From contig CM030707.1 of the NCBI GenBank assembly GCA_017979445.1, forward strand, positions 21,830,586 to 21,894,585: a stretch of DNA of 64,000 nucleotides, in the 5' to 3' direction. The notes below the pieces were generated by a model. That model was not told where the DNA came from. It made no database searches and saw only the letters and a program-made list of their open reading frames with translations. Every line of letters begins with the position of its first letter. Position 1 is the first letter of the stretch. The translations under genes were made by a program, and so were the position numbers. Positions 34,642 to 47,100 of this stretch are shown piece by piece. This DNA comes from Akebia trifoliata. Lineage: Eukaryota > Streptophyta > Magnoliopsida > Ranunculales > Lardizabalaceae.

Positions 34642-37600
34642 GGATATATTCTTTTTTAACTGTTAATCTAGAGGCAGACAATTTCCCATCCAAAAATTTT
34701 GAATTCTTAAATACAAATGTGTAGATTACAATTATTGTTGAAGAGGAAACTGATTGTAAAAATGTTTGAGGAAATTTTGTGATTTGGTCAACTAATAATG
34801 TCCTCCATCTTGCAATCGAATCATGATTTTTTATTCACAATTCGGGATTTTGGATTGAGTTATTGCTACTAATATTATAAGATGTGAAAGATCGTGATTC
34901 TTGTGGGGGAGTTTGAGGATGTATTGCTTTTGCTTGAAATGAACTTTGTAAAAATTTCAAGTGGTCTCTCCCTCAATCTTAATTAATTTCTCTATGTACA
35001 AAGGATGATATATCCGTGATTATAGAGGACAAATCGCAAGGCATTGAGGGTGGCCTAGATTTTTCCCCTATAAAACAGCTGGGGTAGTTTTTTTTAGCCA
35101 GCTTAATTCTAATTCTAATTTTTTTTTTTAATGTCAACTATTCAGAAAAGAGTTTTCAATAAGTTGGGTAAAATTACGTTTCAAATTTTGTTAGTGAGGT
35201 TTTAAGGCACTGAGAGGTTTAAAGTTTCATATCATTTCTATGTTTGAGAGAGTTCGGTTTCTCGATTGATATCACTTTGTGATTTTCATAGTCAATGTTC
35301 GATTTTTCAATTTACAAACAAGTTGTTTGAAACTAAGGGGCGTTTTGTTCGAATTCTAGAACCACCCAGTTCTTGCTCATAACTCAATTCTAAGATGGAT
35401 AATGCTGAAGTAACATTAAAAACGTACATCAATTGTACATTCTGATGTGGTGGTGCACACATAACCATAGATGCTTTTCACTCACATCTCATCTATGATT
35501 ATGTGTGCACCACTACATCAGAATGTCAGAAGCGATGTACATTTCAATGTTACTCCAGCACAACTCTTCTAAAATCGTGCTTATACATATATATATATAT
35601 ATATATATACATTAACTTAAATATATAATATTTTGTTATCACAACTGTAAAAATAGGGTCAGCAAAATAACATTCTGAATCTAAATTCTGAAAACACAAC
35701 CTAAACCACAGCCACAGTGATTCTTTCTTTAGTTTGTCAAATCTTTATGTTAGTTTGCAATCCTTGAAAATTGAAATCTAAATAAAAGTGCACTAGTCAA
35801 TTCTTTATCGTTCACATTTTTCCTCTCAGGCTCTCATCTTCTTGTTCCCAAATTCCTATTTCCCTCATAACTTAGGCAGGCCAACTGTTCCATAATTCTC
35901 TATTCTTTGGATCCTTCAAAAGAGATCCAAATTAATGGATAAATGGTCTTAGATAATGAACCTATTTGAGCTTGGATTTGGATTTTTTTTTTCTTTCAAT
36001 AGTTGTAAATTTCATAACTTAGATGGAAAAAAAAAAGGAAGCACCATACTGATATAACAAACAAGAGAACAAAACCATAATGAAAACAGCTACACCAAAC
36101 AAGAGAACATAAACATAGTGAAAACAGATAAATGACAACAACCCAGATTAAGGCTCGCAAGCACCATGCACTATAATTTCTGGTATTGCAAGTACTATCC
36201 AAGCAACCTTTAGATCTTTGAAAACTTGGCACCAAAAATTAAAAATTCTCTCCTCAATCAATTGTTCAGATCTAAACAGAACTTAATATATGGATCCAAG
36301 TGGGACATATATCGCATATTTAGAGTTGCCTTGGACCCAAATATACCAGGCGTTCAATTTTTTCTAGCAAGTTATGAACCTTCACTCAAATATTGCAAAC
36401 ATCCCCTGTATTATCTAATACATTCCTTGAGGATCACCTACCACCTCAAGCAAAATGATACAAAAAAATCCACTTTCTCTAAAAACCTAAAATTGTCCGT
36501 TAAATCAATGAAATAACAAAATCATTCATCTTCATGTGGGGGTATTTGCAGGAATGTAGACTATATGAACTATATTTGCAAAGTACCAAATCATGGGGGG
36601 AAATACAAAATATAAATGCAAAAAGGGTCACACACACAAAAAAAAAAAGCATCTGCTGTCCTCTCTCCCTCAAACAAAGATTTTTGGCTCAATTATTGTT
36701 TACACTTTAAAGTAAATGGAAACTTCATTAAAAATCTAAGGTATTGATTCCTATATCTCAGCTTTATACCATTCAATTACTAATCGAAGCATCTTAAATT
36801 CTGTAAACACAAGAGTGCATGAAGACTGAATGGAAACAAGAACAACCAATTGCCGGTTTCAACTAATCTTTTGCCTGAAAGATCCCTTTTTGAATTAAAT
36901 GTACGCTAAATGCATCGCAGCTGCCATATCTACAAAACTGCCAAGGAGACCAATAAAAAAATATAATCAGTCTTGAGCTAACAGTAACTACAAGTTCCAT
37001 ATATAAAAGCGATGCCTGCAATTTCATAAAATCAAACACAGGAGCATATATAATTTCCCCAGATTGCCTAATCTATATAACTTACTCTTACTTGTGCTCT
37101 TTGAAAAGGATTCCCATGTTAAAGTTCTCCTTTTCATGTCAGATAAAGGTCATACATAAAGAAATTGTTTATGCAATATTTTTCTTTCTCAGAATATTTA
37201 TATTCTTTCTTGTTTCCTTCCTGTTATTATTATTATTTTAAACAAGGTTTCTCTCATATAGGCCTCAAATATCTAGATTGTGTATTTCTGCTCACCTTTT
37301 TCCAGGATTTTGAATACTCTGAAATGCTGATACAATCTCCCTCTTGTGCATGCAAACCACTGGTACCTTGGACACATGAGGTTTATGCCAACTGCCAAGT
37401 GTTGAAGTGTCATTATGTGTTGTCTAACTCCCTCCAAAATGTTGACATAATAGTTGACACACAATAACAAAATGATCAATTTAGAAATCAAGTTTAATCG
37501 AAAACTAACAGGCATAAAAAAAACTTAAAAATAAAACACCATAACAAATGTCTATATCATGCAATCATGATTCAGTTCAACACTCCAAGGTGGTATACTT

Positions 37601-38118
37601 ATTGCAAAAATCAAGGTAGTATCCTTGCAAAATATTTTCTGCTAAAGTGACGATACATGACACAAACTATATTTAAAGCACACTTCATTATCATACCGAT
37701 AAAAAATATAATTTGAATACGTCACAGGCAACTTTATCTCCATACATCAAGGAGTGCAGTACCAAGTTGAGGTCTCAAAGCTATGTTTACTCAGATACAG
37801 CAAGGACAAGGATCGATACAGCACCATTTTGAAGTATCTGGGCAATATAGTATCCAAGTGTCCCCATAGTACATGTACAGATGAACATGAAAAAGAAGTT
37901 TGGCATGGATACAATGGTGACCATATTGAGTGTTTGAAAGCATATGGTTTATCTGTTATATCATATATGCACGTGTGAATATGATACAGGACTGTGTTGT
38001 TACGTACCGTCCCAAGTAAATATGACCATACAATTAAAGAAAATCTCTATCAATGGTCTTGGCTTAATACCTTGAAATATAAATTTTTGGTAAACTTGGG
38101 TAACTATATGAAACATGA
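34642..38118. other. Intergenic between LOI1 and RPC5 3' ends
   Basis: The two genes converge here. Contents are their 3' untranslated regions, one MITE (35402-35572), a TA microsatellite (35587-35609) and AT-rich DNA with only short, unconvincing open frames. Confidence 0.5.
35402..35572. repeat. MITE, GCTGNAGTAACATTG family, well preserved
   Basis: Near-perfect inverted repeat of about 170 bp. Left arm ATGCTGAAGTAACATT, ACGTACATC, TGATGTGGTGGTGCACACAT, AACCATAGATG. Right arm CATCTATGATTATGTGTGCA, CCACTACATCAGAATGTC, GATGTACATTTCAATGTTAC, TCCAGCAC. A short loop lies near 35480. It can fold into a long hairpin. No clear duplication beyond possible TA. Confidence 0.8.
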
Positions 38119-41100
38119 CTACTGCTGTGCATCACCACTTCTCAAGACCCATGCATTGCCTTTGACAGAAACACACAGCTCAGTTAAGACCTGCAAGCTC
38201 AAACATAACCAGAATAAATTCAACTGAAGATTGGGATTATGGTGATTTATTACCATGCTTGACATTAAATCAAAATACAGAATAAATAATTAGAATAGCT
38301 AAAATGGCAGTTTTTTTTTTCATATTAATTTTGTGTTTAAAATTATTTATCAAAAAAAAAAAAAAAAATTGTGTTTAAAATTTAAATCAGCATACAATAA
38401 AAGCAAAAGGAAGTTCTGTACTACGCCTATAATGATGGTAGTCCCTGTAAATATGCCCTTATATATGGGATAATTTTATATGCCGTCTCTACGGGAGTGC
38501 AATTTTATAATTTTTCAATTATTTTGGTAGTGATGGAGGTTGGGGAGGGGGAAGGGGTTGTTCGGCAGATAGAACCCAATATTGGTGGTTGAAACACAAC
38601 ACTATCCGATTGAGCTAGAAGTTCAATCACACCTGGGTGGTAATGGAGAAGGTCCAAGCAGAATTTTCTTTATCGCCTTGAATTAATGATGACCCATCAA
38701 ATCCATTATTCCGATTAAGTAAGAGTGCCCATGGTTTCCAATAACCTTGCCTGAGTGCTAGTGGAACTCATTCAGGAGGTGCAGTGAGCCTACCATTATA
38801 GGAGGGCTGAATCAACATCGCTGGAGCCTGGACATCCTTCTATATTTTTACTTGAGTCTTTCTATTTTCTGGGTAAAAGTTTAGTTGTGGTACATTTTAA
38901 AGATAGACTTGGTTAATAACTTCATAGTCCATAAACAATAAGCGGTAAGGTAGGTGACCATCTCAAAATTTTCATTAAGTTACTTGTTCTAAGAGAACAT
39001 GAGGTTCTTTCAGTTTGGGGAACTTCTATATTAGACATTGCTAGAAGGAGCTTTGCGCCTTTTAAGCCGTACCCAGTCCCTTCCTACTGCTGAGTTGATT
39101 CTGTTGTCTATAGCAATTCAAGCACAAGGAGAATAGGTTCACAGGCTAGCTCCATTTGCTTAGTTGTTTCTCTAATCTTAATGTAATTTCATATTGATCT
39201 CAGGACTTTTTTTTTCTTTTTTATGGGATTGGAGTAAAAGTAGAACAATCTTTTTCCTTGTTTTGTCACAGATAATGCGCATCGATACCTAGCTTTCATG
39301 TACCACTTTTAGAAACATTTGAAACACGACAAGACTCCCCCACCACAAAAGACTAAAGATATTGAACAATGAAACACTTTAATTTCTAAGAAAATGCCAT
39401 GTCACTGGACAGTCGTATTCACTTTTGACACATGTATCGAAACAAAACTTAAATTTCTTTACATACTTTTGGACGATTTTAAATTATATCATCTCATCTA
39501 AATACGGTACTTCTATACGGAGTAATTAACATGAATTAAAGTATTTTAATAATATACCCCTAAATCCACGTAATAAATAGCATGTAGATGTTGAGTGTTT
39601 GTGGGTGGGAGGTGCTTACGACTCCGTATCAGTGCCAGACAATGCCACACATTTCATTGTTCCAATATTCCTTCAAAAATTATTTTCAAAACCCTAAATT
39701 TTTTCACATAATTATCCATGAAAAACCCAAAGTGCAAAAAAGCTAAAAGCCAAAAATTGACATGATAATGGCTCCAAATTTATTTCGAACAAAGTTACAG
39801 TAAGATTAACACCCCCATGCTTTGCACAGAGTTCTTTTGCACGCACTAGAGGACCTTTCATTTCACCTCAACAAAGCAATTACATGGAAAAGTTGGTCCT
39901 TGTGGTTATATTTTGGTCAGATCCATTATGGGTTTTGCTTCACTGGAGAAATAGCTTGAAAAGTTTAAAGGTGTCTTTTCTGGAGATCTTATGGTGAACT
40001 GGGACTCTTGGTGTGATCACTGATTTTGTAGGTTCTGCTTTTGTTTCCTAGTTGCTCAGTTTGTTTGTTCTCCTTGTAATTGGTTTGGTGGCCATCTTGG
40101 CCACCACCTTTTTCTTCTATTAACGATTTCTTTTTACCTATATACAAAATAAAATAAAAACCTTAACACTGGCCCTTTAGGTTGCTAATTTTTTTTCTAC
40201 TGAGAAGGAACATCTAAAACTAGGGGTGCACATGGTTCGGATTGGTTCGGATTTTGGCAAAATTGGAACCGAACCAAACATGATCGGTTCTACAAAATTG
40301 GAACCGAACCAATCCAATTACCCTATAGAATCGAACCAATCCAAACCAACCTTGGTTCGGATTGGTTCGGATCGGTTCTCGGTTCTCATACTTTCAAAAT
40401 AGAAAAATTAGTATTTTTCTATCAAAAGAGGAACCTTTTGCATCAGATCATAAATAATGCCTATTTTTAAAATGAAAATGATTTTATGATTAAATTCTGA
40501 CTGAAATCAGTAAAAATTGAAAATTAGAGGAAGCTCAATGAGACTAAAAAAAATTACAATTTTAAAATTGGTATTTTGGATGGATTAGTGAGGAAACTAA
40601 TCCATAAATGGTAGATTAAAGTATCCAAACCTAGGTTCGTATAGTATATTTCATCTAACAAATACGGCATAAAGATTCTCGTAAAAAAATAAGGAATCAA
40701 ACTCTTTGAAAAAAAAATTTCCATAAATGGGTCGATTCATTTGAGAGTTGAGAGAGAGATTTGTGTACATTTTTTATGAGTTTTTATTAGAATCAAACTC
40801 TTTGAAAAAGTTTTTTCATAAATGAGTTGATTCATTTGAGAGTTGAGAGAGAGATTTGTGTACATTTTTTATGAGTTTTTGTTAGAAAAAAATAGAGGAG
40901 ATAAAGTTGAAGACTTTGATGAGTTACCTCTACATAACATATATATATATATATTATAATAGATATTTCGGATTAGTTCGGTTCTCGGATTGGTTCGGTT
41001 CTATTATACCTCTAATCCGGAACCGAACCAAATCAATTGGATTTTTTAATATACAATCTGTACCCAAACAAAACCATACTCAATCCGAACCAATCCAATC

Positions 41101-44100
41101 CAAAAGGCTTCGGATTGGTTCGGTTCTCGGATTTACCCAATCCAATGTGCACCCCTATCTAAAACCATGCCAAAATCCTTGGACTGGCCTCAGTGTTGTA
41201 GAACGTGAAATGGCAGTCTTTCTGATATTACCAACAATGTCTGCTTACAATAGGTGTTGAGTGTTGTGTTATCCCGTCTTCGCTCCCAGGTGTCACATGC
41301 TCACGTATCGTGACCCAGTTCGACCCGTGACCCTCTTATATTCATAGTTGCACCTTCCCCATCAGATCAGTCCTTTGGGGTAAATGGTTGTCAACGCAAG
41401 GTAAAGTCTACCTTTGTGATTATTTACAGTATTAAACTTGTGTGCTTATATTGAGAAAGAACTTTATATTTCAATAGCTAAACCATGATGTCCCGATCAT
41501 TAGATATGGCAGATAAATGTTTTTTGATATTTTCCTTGGAGTGATAGTGGGTCATTTGATTAAAGATAAAAAATAAACCACTAGTAATAAAAACAAATTA
41601 CTACCCTCACTGACCTGAGTGTACTCCGAATTAGTAATATCCCTATTAAGTGCGATTTTCGCAGCTGCAATAATATCTGCCTTCTTCACCTTTGCATTAG
41701 GTGGTTTGCCACAAAATAGATTAATAACAACATTCCTGCCCAGCAAAAAAAAAAACAATTAAATATAAAGGGAAGAATACAAATTCTGAAGGACAAGGAA
41801 ATGGACCATAATTAAAAAATAACCTAAATGGATTAAGTGTTGGGCTGTCGGATGACTTCAAAACATAGACACCATGGATATTTATTGCAATTTGAGTAAT
41901 AAAGGACTGGAGCTCAGGTAGATGAGCAAAAGCACTGCGTGCTGCAGCTACCGCAGCTCCGGCACCACCTTTTGGACGAGTAGATTTGAAAACTGCTTGG
42001 TCCCGCAAACAATCGTTGATCAGTTGCAAGCTGCCAAGTAATCCCCATAACAAGATCACAAACAAAGAACATGCATGAATTCACAACAAAATAAAAAAAT
42101 AAGTTTGCACAGTTACGAAAACTAGATAGCAGCTTCCAGGTAGGGCTGGATTGGATTGGGGTCGGCTTGGTACCGATCCAATTAGGATTGGACCCGGGAC
42201 TGATCCAATAAGGTATCAAATTGTGCCCTTATCGGATCTGAATTTTTATGATCCAGATCCGATCCATTAACAATCGGGTCTGGATCGGGACAAACCCGAT
42301 TTTATATACAAAATCGAAATAAATTTTATATAGTTCAACAAATATATAATATAATTTGTATACTTTCTAATATATTATCTGATTGGAACATGGTTGATCC
42401 AGATATGATCCAATAAGATATCGGATCAAAACCTTATCGGAATCCAAGACATCGATCCAGACCCAAAGTTATCGGATCAGAACGGATTGGATTTTGGGTC
42501 TGATCCGATCCATTGACAGCCCCTACTTCCAGGTGAAAAGTGAAATGGCCCGAAGAACCAGACAGATAAATTTGGTATCCTTGAACCATTGTAATGGATA
42601 AACATTGAGATACATTACATTCGTTGATTGAGATTCATAACCTAATTTTCTATGTCGGGCATGAAGTCTCAGTCATCTGGCACCAGACCAAATCAGCTTG
42701 GAAGACTTGGAGCCAAGTCAATACAAATCAAAAGTCAGAAAAACGCCAACTCAAGCCGAGTCATTGTCAAGTCAAATCCAAGCCAGGTCAAGTCTTAAGT
42801 CACATATTTTTTTTGACAAGAAGGATGATTTCAAGTTCATCCTGGTGAGGCAGCTCCATATTGGACGATGTACCACAATTGAAAAGGACTAAAACAGTTT
42901 TCAATAATTACATATCATACATCTGACTTCAAAAATGTTCAGAAAGATAACATAAGCTGACATTTCTCTGCAAGCATCAGCAAATTTTAAGAGTAATCAC
43001 AAGGTTATATGTGCAACTGATGAGCATTCAACCTTGGAAGGAATCAAGACATACAATGGGGTATGCATCACCTTGTACCAAAAGTAATTTTTTTTACAAG
43101 TATAAATTTATTGCTATAGAAAGAAGAATATACAAGGTAGTCAAGATGACCAACCTAAAAGAAGAAAAAAGGAGATAACAATACAAAAGCTACCAAAAGT
43201 AATTAAAATATTGTTTTCATGGTAATTGTATTTTAGATCACATAGAAAAGATAATAATAATAAAAAATAAAAAACATTATGTTTATCTAATTAATAATTT
43301 GCGATCATTGAGTATGATGTATACTCACAAGTAGAAATGAAAAAAATAAATTAAATGAAAGGAAAACATCCACTAGATTGCTATAGCTATGCTTTATAAA
43401 TTAATGATTTCTTTAATCTAACAACTCAAATTATACATTTCACACATGAAAAAGAAAGCCATAAGTTCTGGTAAATTTACCAATATGCTGTTACCAATAT
43501 AACTTATGAATTCATCACTAAAAAGACTCCTGTCAACAGATTTATTCTAGAAGATTACCAGTCAATGTTTTGAAGGCACAGGAAAAGTCAGATATATGAA
43601 GTTTAAATTAAGAGAGCTGCTATTGGCACCCCAACTTTTACTTAAAACACATCATTCGAACATTTCCAAAGTTTGGTTCAAGTTATTACCTCAACATTAC
43701 AAAGCATTATAACACATTCAAACAACTTCAGCAGTTGTTTACAATTAGGATTAGGCTCATATTAGCAGCTCTCTAAATTAATCAACCAACAAACACAAAT
43801 ATTTAAAGTACCACTTGCTGCTAATTCTGGAAAGAATATAACTACAATAAACGGTACCTGCAAACCTTGTGATTGCGGAAAACTTCCACTAGAGCCTTGT
43901 TTAGAGCTTCTCGAGTTGCATCAGTCATAGTGATTGTATCAATACTAGATGTTCCAGTTACGCCTCTTGTTGCACCTTGATCAACATTGCCAGAAGTGCC
44001 AAGTCTACTGGTCAGACTAGGGTTTAATGAATTCCTAATTGCAGTCCCATCTCTCAATGGCCTCAAATTCTCCATGATCTTTTTTTCACGATCTTTCCAA

Positions 44101-47100
44101 TCGTGTTCCTGCTTCCTCACTATATCTGGATGACTTTTTAAAAATGACACGTCCGTGGGCTCTTTAAATTTCCAATCCCTGAAGGTCTGTCTATAAATAG
44201 CCAATGCAATCAAAACTTGCTTCATAGTTTCTTTGCTAAGTCCCGAGTCATTTATCAATTTATTGCTGATCAGTGTATTCTTTCTAAATAAAAGAAGAAT
44301 GTAATCTCTAATTGGATATTCAGCCCCTTTCGGCTGCAATAATGAAGTTTTTGAAACCCACAATCCTTGTATCAAGTAAGCGTAACGCTGAAGTACCTCG
44401 AGAACTTCTTCATTGGAGTCATCAGGAGAAAGGTTCTTAAGGAAATTGAATCGGTGCACTTGAGGCCCCTACGAAGAAGAATTATTGGATAAAATTACAA
44501 CATGCAAACCAGATCAAGCTTTACACAAACAGAAGATACATATGGAGAGGATAAAGTCCAACATCCATGATTTCAAGAGGAACACAGCAAAACTTGTTAA
44601 AGGAAACCCATGAAATTTCTTTCTTGTATTTGTTCCAAGGATATCTGATACACTGAATGTCAACCAACATCAAAGTTGGAACTTGGATGCATGGCACACA
44701 TGTGAATATGATTTCAAGGAAAATTACTCGGGTAAGAAACCCCAGAAATTTATTCCATATAGCATTATTTTGAGAAAATATATTACTGGTATTGGCCATA
44801 AGCATGGACAATCAATGGCATAGAGGTACAAATCCACACATGTTGGAGACGGAATCCACCTCAGGTATCCTGCGATGGAGATCTCCTAGTAGGACCCCAC
44901 TAAATGGTTCGTCACACCATCACATGCAGCGTGCATACCACTATGCAATTTGACAAACATTGATAATAATTATCAAAAACAAGAAGACTTATATTCATAA
45001 ATATATCAGCTGTCACTGTACCATAATTCATGATATGTGGTTACGAACCTTGGAAAACAGCACTTTAAATCGTTGATCTAGTGGCAACGTAAGTAAGTAC
45101 CTGTAGGAACATTAATTGCAACTTTAAATTTCTAAAACAGAGTCCTGTCATAAGTAGCAACAACTAGCACTCACATAAGACAATCAGATCAAAATAAACA
45201 AGAAAAAAATTAAAAAAGGAGGGGAGGGGATGTAGTAGTGGATACAGAGCAGGGTACAGATAAATCCAACAAATATAACATTACACTCAGAAAACCCAAG
45301 CAAATTAATGAAAGCCTTTATTTACTGCACTGATGCATAGGAAATGGTAGGGCTGCAACTTTGGGCGGGCCAAGCGCGAACCTGATGGGTTCAACCTGAC
45401 CTTGGGTCAGGTTTGAGCACAATTAGCTAGGGTTCGGACTCGGGTTTAGGCAAAAACAATTTTTGACTCAATCAAATAGGATTGGTTTTAGTTTAGAGTG
45501 GAGAAAAGTGGATTTTTGGAAGCATTTGAAAACGTCTTTCTTTTCTTTTCATTTCTTTTTTTTTCAATTCCTTGTTTAGGGTCTTTAGAAGGACTCTTTT
45601 TTTTTTTTGTTCAAATGGCCTTAAAAAAGGTTTAGCATGTTAATATGTAAGGCAGGAACTTTGCAATATTGAGGTGTTAAGAGTAGGTGTAAGTCTGAAA
45701 AGTGGATTTTAGGAAGCATTTGAAAACGTCTTTCTTTTCTTTTCGTTTCTTTTTTTTTTTTAATTCCTTGTTTAAGGTCATTAGAAGGCATCTTTTTTTT
45801 CTTTTTTTTTTGTTCAAATCGCCTTAAAAAAGGTTTAGCATGTTAATATGTAAGGCAGGAACTTTGCAATATTGAGGTGTTGAGAGTTGGTGTAAGTCCA
45901 ATACTGCCGTATATACACTTCGTTTTTTTATTTATTTATATAGAATAAAGGTAATGAAAATACAAGAGGTAGATCGAGCTAACCTACAAAAGCCAAGAAA
46001 AGCAAAAGAAAACAAAAGACTAAAACAGAGCTAAGCTCCGAGAGACTACAAACTAACTCCCACCGAACGAGGAAGTCCTCGAAGAACACCCCTTTGAACA
46101 CCTTGAAATTCTTACTCCAATGAAAGAGGAGCCCAAGGACTGACAACAAAAACTCTTGGGTAGAAAGTGTCTTCTCTTCGAAAGAGGCATTTCTTTCCAA
46201 CCAAAGGCCCCACAAAATTGCTAAGGGAATTAGACTCCAAAACAACCTCTTCGAATGGGGTAGAAGTGGGATATTTATAATAGAAAAATGAGTTTATGCT
46301 ATAAAATAAAATAAGTCTGAGTCAAATAGTATGCCATCGCATACAATATATTCATTTTGTCAATTATACACAATCCTTTTTTTGGGCTTCAAAAGAAGTA
46401 GTGTTGGATCTTCATGAAGTCATTCAATGGTTAGAGGTGTTTGGGACTTCACGCCTATTAAAAATTCATAGAAATTCCAAAGCCAGTCTTCTTGATTAGT
46501 TGAACTCTTTTCAAAAAATAGGCCAGTGATCCAAAACCTGGTTTTTGAGAACCTTATGAATAATGCTAAAGATGATTTCCCCTATATTCCTCATCTTTCT
46601 AATAAAATTTAATTATTGTTAATTACAACTTCACGAGAAAAGAACGAATGCCAACCGTAGGAAGATCAGATGAAGCCTAACTATGGTGGAATAATGCAAA
46701 AAAAATATCATGTCTATTAGCAGTAGTAGTAGTTGGATGATGACTATACCTTCTAGGAGGACCTTTGGCTCTGTTGTTTTCAGTTGATGATCCAGGGCAT
46801 ATGGAGTTCACGTAGGCGTACCTTTAGATAACAAGAGTTTTATCAAATAAAAGAATTCAACATAGTCAATTGTCAAGGTTGAATATTAGTACTTTCAGAT
46901 AAAATTGGCCCCAGCTGCCACACAAAAAAAAAACATTAATTGGAATAATAAAAACCATACGGGCTCATGGAGAATTGTATAGGAGAACTCTCTTGTGGCA
47001 TCATTTTCTGCAGATATCTACTAGAGAAATCACTGTCTATACCATAGTATTCAAGTGAAACCCAAGGCTGAAAAACAAAATTCCAAGAAATCAGTGAAAC

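Noticed and set aside
36226..37978. Several open frames of 74-100 codons between LOI1 and RPC5
   Set aside because: No domain, splice continuity or codon bias; probably chance frames in AT-rich DNA and 3' untranslated sequence.
39780..39860. KELC-like phrase on the minus strand considered as the last RPC5 exon
   Set aside because: No acceptor gives the right phase and the following residues do not match; the VLTELCVS exon at 38190 fits in both respects.
41552..41614. Alternative RPC5 C-terminus reading through after 41615
   Set aside because: It reads past a GTCAGT donor into hydrophobic, non-conserved sequence. The exon at 38190-38119 restores the family's C-terminal block in phase.
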